In this document: in pieces, positions 1 through 7,685 of the stretch
How the letters are laid out: each line of letters opens with the position of its first letter
Numbering within the stretch: position 1 is the first letter of the stretch
From: Shewanella oneidensis MR-1
Lineage (GTDB): Bacteria > Pseudomonadota > Gammaproteobacteria > Enterobacterales > Shewanellaceae
Reading direction: 5' to 3'
Length of the DNA: 64,000 nt
Assembly: GCF_000146165.2 (NCBI RefSeq)
Contig: NC_004347.2
Coordinates: forward strand, 3,588,821 to 3,652,820
Translations under genes and position numbers: made by a program
The notes under the pieces: generated by a model
What the model saw: the letters and a program-made list of their open reading frames with translations, nothing else
Told to the model about the DNA's origin: nothing
The model's database searches: none

Positions 1-281
1 GTAGTTTGATTTTTCTTAATCAACTGAGGCTCAAAGGTGCCATTGCGGTCTCTAGGCGCGTCTAACTCAAAGTTACCGGACGGATGCTTAATGGTCTTAG
101 GGGTTTTGCCATTTTTACGATTAGGCTGAGGATCATGCGCTAAATGCTGCTCAAGCTCAGCTTGGAGAGCCGCTTCAGTGAGTTGCTTGATCAGTGGGCC
201 AAGAATGCTGTCTTTACCTGTGAGGCTTTTACCTGATTGCAGATCTTTAAGGGCTTGTTCGAAGTTAAAAGGTTGGGTCAT
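1..281 (-). CDS. IS256-family transposase, N-terminal part (partial)
   Basis: The ATG is at 281-279 on the minus strand and the frame is open to the window edge. The product begins MTQPFNFEQALKDLQSGKS, as in the full 400-residue copy at 5415-6617. Only the N-terminal region is present; the catalytic DDE domain lies beyond the edge. Whether the gene is intact cannot be judged here. Confidence 0.85.
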   Translation of the reverse strand, partial: MTQPFNFEQALKDLQSGKSLTGKDSILGPLIKQLTEAALQAELEQHLAHDPQPNRKNGKTPKTIKHPSGNFELDAPRDRNGTFEPQLIKKNQT

Positions 282-337
282 ATGTCATTCCTGTTTTTGA
301 ATATTTTACTGAAATGACACAGAATTATGAACACTAC
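1..337 (-). mobile_element. IS256-family insertion sequence, right part only (runs off the window start)
   Basis: This segment matches 6337-6673 of the complete IS256-family copy further along, in the same orientation, with only two differences noticed over 337 bases. It contains the first 93 codons of the transposase and the element's outer end. Homology to the second copy stops right after the terminal ACTAC at 337, which fixes the element boundary. The other end and the target duplication lie outside the window. Confidence 0.9.
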
Positions 338-558
338 CTCAGCTCGCCCACGATATGTACTTTTTATTATCTCCCTCAACCCAGATATCAGTCTTTATCG
401 GTAAAATCTCGTTTTTAATACAAAAGCTTTGAATCTCATTAAGTAAAAATGGTAGTTTACTTAGTTATTTTAATGATTAATCGACTGCATTGAACCTACC
501 CCGTACCTACGTTATGGGAACGGGTTCGGATGATACAGTGCAGTTTAAAGGAATAAAC

Positions 559-1182
559 ATGAACTTTCTTGAAGCGTCTTGGGAAGAAAGAGAAGTCACA
601 GCATATAAAGCAATATTGGGTGACACTGGGCTGGGGATTTTTCCGCTATCCCATGAGCTATTTAAGCGCATGAGTGCAAGCGGTATCAATCCTCGCTGGC
701 TAACCCATGGTGTTTTTAAATCTCCCCCCAATGGCAACAGAAGTACATGGGCATATATCACCTCGGGGATGTCTAATCCTTGGGAAACCAACGAACCCGA
801 GGAGCACTCTGGTCTTGGTGTCGAATTCATTATAGAAACAGAGAAAGAGGAAACGTGGGCAGTTGAAGTTCTACAAATGCTCATGGCCTATAACTTATTA
901 CTCGCAGCAGGACAGATGGGAGATTTCCCCTTGCTGGGTGATGGCGATCGAGTACCGCTCGCCTTGTCTGACGCCATTCGCACTATGATGTTTACCCAGC
1001 CAGTTTCATTTCCGCACTGTTTTAGCCTCAAATCGGGCCGCGTCGATTTATTGCAAGTGGTCGGCATCACGCCTGCTGAATTACAAGTCGCAAAACAAAC
1101 CTCATCGGATAAAATTCGCACTCAACTCATCAGCAAGTTAGGCAGTCTAGTGACCAGCAAAGAACGAGAAAGTGTTGTGTAA
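559..1182 (+). CDS. Suppressor-of-fused (SUFU) domain protein, possible orphan immunity protein
   Basis: A 207-residue soluble protein without signal peptide. The ATG at 559 is chosen over a TTG at 490 because AAAGGAA precedes it at normal spacing. The pattern of a Trp-Thr-His block near residue 50, YITSGMS, and GLGVEFIIET matches the bacterial SUFU-like fold. In bacteria, SUFU-family proteins are known as immunity proteins of polymorphic toxin systems (family knowledge). No toxin gene is adjacent: an IS256 end lies upstream and an IS3 fragment downstream. The immunity role is inference; the domain call is fairly secure. Confidence 0.7.
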   Translation: MNFLEASWEEREVTAYKAILGDTGLGIFPLSHELFKRMSASGINPRWLTHGVFKSPPNGNRSTWAYITSGMSNPWETNEPEEHSGLGVEFIIETEKEETWAVEVLQMLMAYNLLLAAGQMGDFPLLGDGDRVPLALSDAIRTMMFTQPVSFPHCFSLKSGRVDLLQVVGITPAELQVAKQTSSDKIRTQLISKLGSLVTSKERESVV

Positions 1183-1259
1183 AAAGCACACGTTATCGAC
1201 ATTTAATGGCCACGTGAGCCCCAGCAAGAACCGACCGATTAGAGTGAACCCCTAGAAGG

Positions 1260-1505
1260 TGTACTGGTCAACCCAAACTGGACACTTTTACTTGAGAATT
1301 CTCAAACTCTACAGGTGACAGATCGTCATTAGCAGAATGAAGCCGCTCCAAGTTGTAATATTTCATGTAAGCCGTCACATCTTGCTTCATAAACTCCCTT
1401 GTTGGTTGAGCAACTTTAAAAATCCAATTGTGTTTCAAGCTACCAAAGAAACGCTCAACAACGGCATTATCCCAACACGCACCCACATCACCCATGCTAG
1501 CTCGT
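1260..1505 (-). pseudogene. IS3-family transposase OrfB, C-terminal fragment
   Basis: About 245 bp match the end of the larger IS3 element (5076-5325), starting at the same terminal TGTACTGGTC. It encodes the last ~75 residues of OrfB, with the block GACWDNAVVERFFGSLKH carrying the third catalytic acid (Glu) of the DDE triad. Homology stops near 1500, where the first RAYT unit begins, so the rest of this IS copy is gone. Non-functional remnant. Confidence 0.9.
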
Positions 1506-1541
1506 AAAACATGGACACCCATCCTTAATGGCGCGGTAGTT

Positions 1542-1583
1542 AACCTCCAACTATGCTTTGGTTAAGCATTAAACATGGAGGTT
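1542..1583 (+). promoter_or_regulatory. Hairpin covering the Shine-Dalgarno of the first RAYT gene
   Basis: AACCTCCA (1542-1549) pairs with TGGAGGTT (1576-1583), and inside it ATGCTT (1553-1558) pairs with AAGCAT (1564-1569). The GGAGG that would serve as ribosome-binding site for the ATG at 1587 is thus in the stem. The same fold, with one swapped A-T pair, precedes the second RAYT gene at 2210. It could restrain translation, or be a DNA hairpin recognised by the HUH enzyme. Confidence 0.6.
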
Positions 1584-1586
1584 TTT

Positions 1587-2183
1587 ATGCCCCGTCCTCG
1601 CCGAACTCAAATAAGTCTTGAAGACACGCCTTATTACCATTGCTATAGTCGCGTGGTGCGGCGTGCATTTTTATGTGGCGATGATACCTATTCGGGTAAA
1701 AACTATGACCATCGCCGCACTTGGGTTGAGTCATTATTATTTGAACTTGAAGCCATTTTTGCTATTGATGTGGCAGCGTTTGCGGTTATGTCGAATCATC
1801 TGCATCTGGTGCTTAGGGTCGATATAGACAGTGCCAATCGTTGGACTGACCGCGAAGTACTTGAGCAATGGCATAAGTTGTTTAAAGGCGATGAATTAAC
1901 GCAAAAATTCGCCAAAGGTGAGTTAGTTGAAGCCTATGAGGTCAGCAGATTAAAGCATTCAATTGCCATTTATCGCAGTCGTTTGTGTGATATTTCATGG
2001 TTTATGCGCTGCTTAAATGAACCTATCGCAAGGCAAGCAAATCAAGAAGATAACTGTACAGGTCGCTTCTGGGAAGGACGGTTTAAATCCCAGGCCTTGC
2101 TGGATGAAGCCGCCGAGTTAGCCTGCGCGAAAATTGGACACCCAGCCTTAATGGCGCTGCCGTTAGCCTCCTACTATGCTTAG
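1587..2183 (+). pseudogene. RAYT (REP-associated tyrosine, Y1/HUH) transposase, C-terminally truncated copy
   Basis: The ATG at 1587 follows GGAGG. The first ~180 residues are close to the full-length gene at 2210, including the HUH metal motif in AVMSNHLHLVLRVD near residue 75. After SQALLDEAAELAC the frame runs into the region upstream of the next RAYT gene and ends in unrelated residues (AKIGHPALMALPLASYYA). The block that follows in the complete copy, MTYVDLNPIRA, is lost. Its Tyr is the expected nucleophile, so this protein should be inactive for strand transfer. The most likely origin is a tandem duplication with a ~623-bp period. Most differences from the second copy look silent, so the copies have drifted for some time. 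Confidence 0.75.
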
Positions 2184-2206
2184 GTTAAGCATTGAACAAG
2201 GAGGTT
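2165..2206 (+). promoter_or_regulatory. Hairpin covering the Shine-Dalgarno of the second RAYT gene
   Basis: CCTCCT (2167-2172) pairs with AGGAGG (2199-2204), extendable by a G-T and an A-T pair, and ATGCTTA (2176-2182) pairs with TAAGCAT (2186-2192) around a GGT loop. The AGGAGG is also the ribosome-binding site for ATG 2210. Relative to the copy at 1542, one pair changes from A-T to T-A and another from A-T to G-T, so pairing is kept. Confidence 0.65.
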
Positions 2207-2209
2207 TGT

Positions 2210-3187
2210 ATGCCGCGCCCTCGCAGAACCCAGATAAGTCTTGAAGACACTCCCTTTTACCATTGCTGTAGCCGCGTGGTTCGGCGGGCTTTTTTATGTG
2301 GCGATGATAGTTACTCGGGTAAAAACTATGACCATCGCCGCGCTTGGGTGGAGTCATTATTGTTTGAACTTGAAGCAGTTTTTGCCATCGATATCGCAGC
2401 ATTTGCGGTGATGTCGAATCATCTGCATGTGGTGTTGCGGGTGGATATCGAGACTGTCAATTGTTGGACTGACCGCGAAGTCCTTGAGCAGTGGCATAAG
2501 TTGTTTAAGGGCGATGAATTAACGCAAAAATTCGTAAGAGGTGAGTTAGTTGAAGCCCATGAGGTCAACAGATTAAAGCATTCAATTGCCCTTTATCGCA
2601 GTCGTTTGTGTGATATTTCATGGTTTATGCGTTGCCTCAATGAACCTATCGCAAGACAAGCAAATCAAGAGGATAACTGCACTGGGCGTTTTTGGGAAGG
2701 TCGCTTTAAGTCACAAGCCCTACTCGATGACGCCGCTGTATTAGCTTGTATGACTTACGTCGATTTGAATCCCATTAGAGCGCAACTGGCTGATACACCA
2801 GAACAATCCGACCATACCAGTATTCAACTGCGTATTCGGGCCGCATTAAAAGGTGAGCAGCCGAGCAATCTACTGCCTTTTATTGGGAACGAGTGCGACA
2901 ACCAACCCAATGGCATTGGGTTTTCCTTAACGGATTACCTTCAATTGGTAGATGATACTGGCCGAATTATTCGCAACGATAAACGTGGATACATCAGTGA
3001 AAATAGCGCCAAGATACTGACAAGATTAAATATCCCCCATGACAATTGGCTCAAGCTAACCACCGAGTTTGGCAAACTATTTCACGGTCCAGTAGGCACA
3101 TTACAAGAACTGAGCGATTACTGCGAACATCTTGAAAAGCGACGACGGCACTTTGCGTCAAGCTGCCAGCACTTTAACAGTAACTGA
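2210..3187 (+). CDS. RAYT-family (Y1/HUH, PF01797-type) transposase, full length
   Basis: 325 residues from the ATG at 2210 (AGGAGG upstream). The N-terminal Y1 domain has MPRPRRTQISLEDTPFYHC, the HUH motif MSNHLHVVL near residue 70, then CTGRFWEGRFKSQ and the Tyr block MTYVDLNPIRAQ near residue 180. The ~130-residue C-terminal part is lysine/arginine-rich at the end and may bind DNA. Larger members of this family are common as single domesticated copies in marine gammaproteobacteria. Enzymes of this class cut single-stranded DNA at hairpins such as REPs; no REP array was found around it. It directly follows the truncated relative and has the hairpin-occluded ribosome-binding site. Confidence 0.85.
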   Translation: MPRPRRTQISLEDTPFYHCCSRVVRRAFLCGDDSYSGKNYDHRRAWVESLLFELEAVFAIDIAAFAVMSNHLHVVLRVDIETVNCWTDREVLEQWHKLFKGDELTQKFVRGELVEAHEVNRLKHSIALYRSRLCDISWFMRCLNEPIARQANQEDNCTGRFWEGRFKSQALLDDAAVLACMTYVDLNPIRAQLADTPEQSDHTSIQLRIRAALKGEQPSNLLPFIGNECDNQPNGIGFSLTDYLQLVDDTGRIIRNDKRGYISENSAKILTRLNIPHDNWLKLTTEFGKLFHGPVGTLQELSDYCEHLEKRRRHFASSCQHFNSN

Positions 3188-3668
3188 CAGCGACTTATAT
3201 CACTTCGAAAGCAATCCTTGCCGAGCACCTCCCAAGCACTATGGGATGACTTACCTCGTCTGAAATGCTCCATTTTTTAAGGAATTAGCGTAATTTATTG
3301 CCTCAGATGCTGTCCCTGCGACTTTTGATGGTTCTTTTTTAAACAATGTTAACTTTTACAAGTTGTAGGTAAACGGAAAGTGCATTATGTTGTTGATCTA
3401 AAATGGATGGCCATTTTTTTATTTCATAAACAAAGTACCTAGCTCATTTTTGCCCTAAGGCTTGTTTCAAAGTTAAAAATGCAAGTAGGGCAAATAAAGC
3501 TTTGGCGATAGAAAAGCTAATGTGGTGGACAACTTTCAATCTAGAAGTTATGCCTGCTGGTCTTTCCTTCATCCAGTGTAATATCACCAATGGAAAGGCG
3601 ATGTAACTCCACCTCAGGATTACGAAAACGTCCGAACATCAGTTTGATTTGGCGCACAAGTCTGCGCG
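3188..3668. other. Intergenic stretch with possible decayed minus-strand coding sequence
   Basis: No intact gene seen. Between about 3535 and 3668 a minus-strand frame overlapping the end of the WGR gene stays open and reads LMFGRFRNPEVELHRLSIGD before a TAG. A second frame just downstream reads on to about 3450 with a hydrophobic tail. Neither has a convincing start or a family I recognise. The 3188-3450 part shows nothing more. Confidence 0.35.
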
Positions 3669-4427
3669 CTAAGTGAGTTTTTCTGGGTTGGGATAAGCGG
3701 CATCCAGATCTAAGGCCTGCACACAGCTGGCAATTTGTGTTTGATAAGCCATGCGGGCAATCCAGCCCAAATACGCGTCATGGCCAGTATCCCAGTGCCA
3801 GAGTGCAAAACCTTGCTGTTGCAGTTGCTCGTGGGCCAAGAGCATAATCTGACCAACCTTCAGCTCATCTTCAGGAACGTCGCAGCCCCAGTCAAAAACA
3901 ATGTCGATGTTGAGATTACTGCACAGAGTATCGAGCACGTCGAGCATGGATTCTGTGTCTTTCCAATCAACGAAAAACACCAATTCCCAATCGGCAGCTT
4001 CTCTAATGCCATTATTAATCAGTTCGTTATCCTGATCTTCATACTCTTCTTTATTGTCTTCGTCTTCGATGAAAGCTTTAAATTCTACGCTACAGCGCTG
4101 GGCAAGTTTGCTGTCGCCATTGCTAATTAGCTCATAAAACTCGCGCACGTTGCGTAAAATGCGTTGATGCCTGGTTTCCTGAGCTGCGGTTTCACCTGCA
4201 TTGGCCACTTGGTAGCCCTTGTTGAGCTTCTCTGCAGTGGTTTTATCCGCAGCCTTGAGCATGGCTTCAACACTGTTAAATTGCTGAGTTTTGTTTTGGC
4301 CATTGGCACCGATGCGCCCATAGCGGCTGATTAGAGTGCCGTCTTCATGCAATGTCAGCTCGTAGAATTTATGCTCGCCCGTAGTAGGATTGGACAGCTC
4401 AAAATAACGGGTTTGTAAAATATCCAT
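3669..4427 (-). CDS. WGR-domain protein with acidic C-terminal domain (DUF6630-like)
   Basis: 252 residues. Residues 1-75 form a WGR domain (KFYELTLHEDGTLISRYGRIG then NKTQQFNSVEAML...A...K). These domains are found in PARPs and in bacterial MolR-type proteins and often bind nucleic acid. A very acidic linker (EDEDNKEEYEDQD) near residue 130 separates it from a C-terminal domain with WELVFFVDWKDTESMLDVLD and ALWHWDTGHDAYLGWIA; this resembles DUF6630-type proteins, but that assignment is from memory and weak. The start region has a 14-bp tandem repeat that duplicates CATGTGTATTATC. The gene sits alone; function unknown. Confidence 0.6.
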   Translation of the reverse strand: MDILQTRYFELSNPTTGEHKFYELTLHEDGTLISRYGRIGANGQNKTQQFNSVEAMLKAADKTTAEKLNKGYQVANAGETAAQETRHQRILRNVREFYELISNGDSKLAQRCSVEFKAFIEDEDNKEEYEDQDNELINNGIREAADWELVFFVDWKDTESMLDVLDTLCSNLNIDIVFDWGCDVPEDELKVGQIMLLAHEQLQQQGFALWHWDTGHDAYLGWIARMAYQTQIASCVQALDLDAAYPNPEKLT

Positions 4428-4830
4428 GTGTATTATCCATGTGTATTATTTAGTGTTAATTATTTGGTAATTGTCCGAACCCTATTCAACCAAGGGTGCG
4501 GAGTGTAATATCCTGTAGAAACGATAGATTAGGGATGCACCGCTATCTATACACATTATCTTTAATCTTTGCGAATATTTTTTGGCAAGTTTAAGCTGAC
4601 TTTTTATGTAGGTTTGCGACACAAGTCTCTCATGCCTATTCCGCCCCGAGAAGGGTACTCAGGGCTTTGTTTCCCAGCCTAAAATAGGAAATAAAGTGCT
4701 ACCGTAAAAAAGCAAATTCCTATAGCATCATTTATACCCATTGACACGGATGTGGCAGCCGCCAATTCCAACAAGCGATTTATGTTCTGCAACAGCGCTG
4801 CGCATAAATACTAAGACGTTAGTTTTTTTT
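4428..4830. other. Intergenic stretch, low information
   Basis: About 400 bp without a convincing gene. It contains an inverted repeat ATTTATG / CATAAAT around 4776-4810, close to the small gene at 4831, and GTTAGTT 10 bp before that gene's ATG. No promoter or terminator was clear. Confidence 0.3.
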
Positions 4831-5070
4831 ATGAAGGCATACGCATACCCAACTGGTGAACCGCTCAACGAATACGGATTGCTTGAGCTAAATGAGATTT
4901 CGCTCTCCGCAGACTCCAAGACGGTTCGTGCTGTTGCAATATTCCTCATGGCAGCTGCTGATGAAATGGACCGAAAGGGAGAGAACTACGGGCATTTACA
5001 CATGCAAGACGAAAGTGATGCTTGGAAAGAAGAGTGGCCTGATATAGTTGTGTGCAATCCGAATGAATAA
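4831..5070 (+). CDS. Small acidic protein, immunity-protein-like (Imm32-like?)
   Basis: 79 residues from ATG 4831; an upstream in-frame ATG at 4741 would add a non-conserved-looking leader. The pattern is LLELNEISLSADSKTVRAVA, then IFLMAAADEMDRKGENYGHLHMQDE. A beta strand, a helix and a closing GHLHM resemble small immunity proteins in which a strand-helix unit precedes an H-x-H strand. There is no good Shine-Dalgarno. The IS3 element starts 6 bp after the stop, so any downstream partner has been separated. The family assignment is tentative. Confidence 0.5.
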   Translation: MKAYAYPTGEPLNEYGLLELNEISLSADSKTVRAVAIFLMAAADEMDRKGENYGHLHMQDESDAWKEEWPDIVVCNPNE

Positions 5071-5372
5071 AAAACTGTACTGGTCAACCCAAACTGGGCA
5101 CTTTTACTTGAGAATTATCAAACTCTACAGGTGACAGATTGTCATTAGCAGAATGAAGCCGCTCCAAGTTGTAATATCTCATGTAAGCCGTCACATCTTG
5201 CTTCATAAACTCCCTTGTTGGTTGATTAACTTTAAAAATCCAATCGTGTTTCAAGCTATCAAAGAAATGCTCAACAACGGCATTATCCCAACACGCACCC
5301 ACATCACCCATGCTGGCGCGGACACCATAGTTCGATAGCAGCCTACCGAATTGCTTACTGGTATATTGCGAG

Positions 5373-5381
5373 CCTCGGTCA
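5373..5381. repeat. Target duplication of the nested IS256-family copy (left)
   Basis: CCTCGGTCA here and at 6674-6682 flank the IS256 copy, and a single copy belongs to the interrupted IS3 orfB. An 8- to 9-bp duplication is normal for IS256-family elements; the ninth base is ambiguous because it also fits the element end. Confidence 0.8.
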
Positions 5382-6673
5382 GAGGGCGTTCAAAATTCTG
5401 TGTCAGGCTAATTTTTAAATTTCTAGCACGCTATCTAAACGCCCTTCAAAATAAATCGCTAACTGTGATAAACAAAGGCTCCAATTGTGGATTGGCATGG
5501 TCCATTTATCTGAGGCGTTTAATATGCCTGCGTAAAGTAGCTTCAACAAGCTATTTTCATTAGGAAATGCACCTTTGGTTTTGGTGAGCTTTCTAAATTG
5601 GCGATGCACAGCCTCAACTGCATTGGTCGTGTAAATCACTTTCCTGATATGTTCTGGGTACTTAAAATAATGGGACAAATTATGCCATTTGCGACGCCAA
5701 GAGTTGATTACCAGCGGATAAGCATCACCCCATTTGGCCTCCAGTTCGTCCAATGCCATCTCTGCGGCTTCTTTACTCACGGCTCGATACACAGGCTTTA
5801 AATCAGCCATAAACGCTTTCTGATTTTTTGAGGCGACATACTTCATTGAGTTGCGGATCTGGTGGATAACGCATAGCTGTGTTTCCGTATGAGGGAAGAT
5901 ACTGGCTATGGCCTCAGGGAAACCGGTCAAGCCGTCAACACAGGCGATAAGAATATCTTTTACACCACGATTATTAAGATCGGTCAGTACGGATAGCCAG
6001 TAATTAGCGCCTTCATTTTCGGATAAGTGAAGCCCTAAAATTTCCTTTTTTCCTTTCATATTAAGCGCTAACAATGTGTAAACGGCTTTACTGACGTAAC
6101 GCCCATCCTCTTTGACTTTATAATGTATCGCATCAAGCCACACGATAGGATAATGGCTATCTAATGGGCGCTGTTGCCACGCTTTAAGTTCGGGGATGAG
6201 TTTGTCAGTGATAGCACTGACTGTTGCGTTAGACACATTGAGTCCATACATATCTTCAACATGTTGATTAATATCGCGATAGCTCATACCTATACTGAAC
6301 ATCGATAACACTTTACGTTCGATTTCATCGGTTAGCGTAGTTTGATTTTTCTTAATCAACTGAGGCTCAAAGGTGCCATTGCGGTCTCTAGGCGCGTCTA
6401 ACTCAAAGTTACCGGACGGATGCTTAATGGTCTTAGGGGTTTTGCCATTTTTACGATTAGGCTGAGGATCATGCGCTAAATGCTGCTCAAGCTCAGCCTG
6501 GAGAGCCGCTTCAGTGAGTTGCTTGATCAGTGGGCCAAGAATGCTGTCTTTACCTGTGAGGCTTTTACCTGATTGCAGATCTTTAAGGGCTTGTTCGAAG
6601 TTAAAAGGTTGGGTCATGTGTCATTCCTGTTTTTGAATATTTTACTGAAATGACACAGAATTATGAACACTAC
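5382..6673 (-). mobile_element. IS256-family insertion sequence, complete copy
   Basis: 1292 bp with imperfect terminal inverted repeats. The left end has GTTCAAAATTCTGTGTCA (5389-5406) and the right end, on the other strand, GTTCATAATTCTGTGTCA. It carries one intact transposase gene and is flanked by an 8- to 9-bp repeat. It landed inside orfB of the IS3 element just after the HSDRG motif. A near-identical partial copy in the same orientation begins the window. Confidence 0.92.
5415..6617 (-). CDS. IS256-family (mutator-type) transposase
   Basis: 400 residues, a typical family length. Visible features are the N-terminal zinc-free domain, GMSYRDINQHVEDMYGLNVS, the first catalytic Asp in PIVWLDAIHYKVKEDGRYVS, a second in LIACVDGLTGFPEAI, LCVIHQIRNSMKYV, and the C-terminal KVIYTTNAVEAVHRQFRKLTK block with the catalytic Glu in NAVEAVHRQ. 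The frame is intact, so this copy may be active. It carries out cut-and-paste or copy-out DNA transposition with 8-9 bp target duplication (family knowledge). Confidence 0.95.
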   Translation of the reverse strand: MTQPFNFEQALKDLQSGKSLTGKDSILGPLIKQLTEAALQAELEQHLAHDPQPNRKNGKTPKTIKHPSGNFELDAPRDRNGTFEPQLIKKNQTTLTDEIERKVLSMFSIGMSYRDINQHVEDMYGLNVSNATVSAITDKLIPELKAWQQRPLDSHYPIVWLDAIHYKVKEDGRYVSKAVYTLLALNMKGKKEILGLHLSENEGANYWLSVLTDLNNRGVKDILIACVDGLTGFPEAIASIFPHTETQLCVIHQIRNSMKYVASKNQKAFMADLKPVYRAVSKEAAEMALDELEAKWGDAYPLVINSWRRKWHNLSHYFKYPEHIRKVIYTTNAVEAVHRQFRKLTKTKGAFPNENSLLKLLYAGILNASDKWTMPIHNWSLCLSQLAIYFEGRLDSVLEI

Positions 6674-7252
6674 CCTCGGTCACTGTGGAATACCAGCCCT
6701 CGCGCTGGTTGTCGCAGGTTGTAGGCTTTTATTAATGCCTTGGATATCAAATCTGTAGTCATGCGTTTGTCTATATGCCACCCAACAATCCGGCGTGAAT
6801 ATAAATCCATCACCACAGCCAAATACATCCAACCTTCACCTGTCTTTAAATAGGTCACGTCACCCGCCCAAACCCCATTAGCCGATACTGGGTTAAAGTT
6901 CATGTTTAGCAGGTTATCAGCCACAGCATCTGAGTGTTTTCGCTGTGTCGTCACCTTGTAAGCACGTCGCTGGCTTGCTTTGAGTCGAAGTCGGCACATA
7001 ATTTACGAACGAGATAGCGACCAATTAGGTAGCCTTCCTTGCGCAATTTCTTCACCATTTCACGATTCCCTAAGCTGCCTCGACTTTGCTTAAATAGCTG
7101 TCGAACAAGGCGATAAAGCTTCAGTGTTTCAAGGCTTATCACGTTTGCAGGGCGCTTATGCCAATCGTAATAGCCTGACCTACTGACACTCATTACTCTG
7201 CATAACTGTGTTACGGGAAATAGGTTGGATTGCCGTTTGATGAAACAAAATT

Positions 7253-7561
7253 TTACTTCATTTGTCTCGCAAAGAAGGCGCTGGCCTCGGCGTGCCCCAT
7301 GGGTATTTTTAGTATTTCTTTCTCAATGCGTAATTCTTTGTTTTCTCTACGCAATCTCTTCAACTCATCACGCTCAGATTCTTCTAAGGTGATGCCTTGC
7401 TGCAAGGCTTCGTGTTTTTCCTTCCAGTTGTAAAGCAGGCTCGTGCTAACTCCCAAGAGACTTTGCCGCATCGGCAACGCTATAACCTTGCTCCAGCACC
7501 ATCAAGACGGCTTCATCTTTAAATGCCTGCGGATAACTCTTATGTGATTTTTTCAGACTCA
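7253..7561 (-). pseudogene. IS3-family OrfA (helix-turn-helix), frameshifted
   Basis: Translation from the ATG at 7561 gives MSLKKSHKSYPQAFKDEAVL and VADAAKSLG, then a stop, because CCC at 7453-7455 (plus strand) has one base too many. Restoring CC would continue into VSTSLLYNWKEKHEALQQG and the leucine-rich coiled coil that ends ASAFFARQMK. Seven residues (IPMGHAE) replace one expected Lys near the end; this corresponds to an 18-bp insert at 7288-7305, which splits the A6G slippery run used for -1 frameshifting in this family. Confidence 0.85.
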
Positions 7562-7685
7562 TATTGACCTCTTAATTTATTGACCATACTGTCTCAAGAT
7601 TAAGTGTCCGATGGTATTAGACCAGAACAGTGCGTGGGCGGGATAAAAAACACACTGATTTTTGTGTAAGTATTGTGAGGTAAAG

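Larger units (their letters stand above)
5084..7253 (-). pseudogene. IS3-family transposase OrfB (rve/DDE integrase), disrupted
   Basis: Reading on the minus strand, the frame starts around 7250 with FPVTQLCRVMSVSRSGYYDW, the usual OrfB N-terminus. A missing base near 7000 shifts the frame (LVRKL then CRLRLKASQRRAYKV in another frame). The DDE core follows with WAGDVTYLKT and VFHSDRG. Just after HSDRG the IS256 copy is inserted. Beyond it, from 5380 down, the frame resumes with SQYTSKQFGRLLSNYGVRAS and ends VKVPSLG at 5084. All three acidic residues can be identified but cannot be translated as one protein. Confidence 0.85.
5076..7629 (-). mobile_element. IS3-family insertion sequence, degenerate and interrupted by an IS256-family copy
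   Basis: The ends are imperfect inverted repeats: TGTACTGGTC (5076) and GACCAGAACA (ending 7629), with CACTT and CTTGAGA blocks further in. Direct flanking repeats were not seen (AAAAC versus GTGCG). It carries orfA and orfB on the minus strand. Lesions are an extra base in orfA near 7453-7455, an 18-bp insert at 7288-7305 at the frameshift site, a one-base loss near 7000 in orfB, and the IS256 insertion at 5382. It is dead unless served in trans. Confidence 0.85.

Noticed and set aside
4755..4830. Possible integron attC site before the small gene at 4831
   Set aside because: GTTAGTT is present but no matching RYYYAAC core site and no integrase gene were found; the stem is short.
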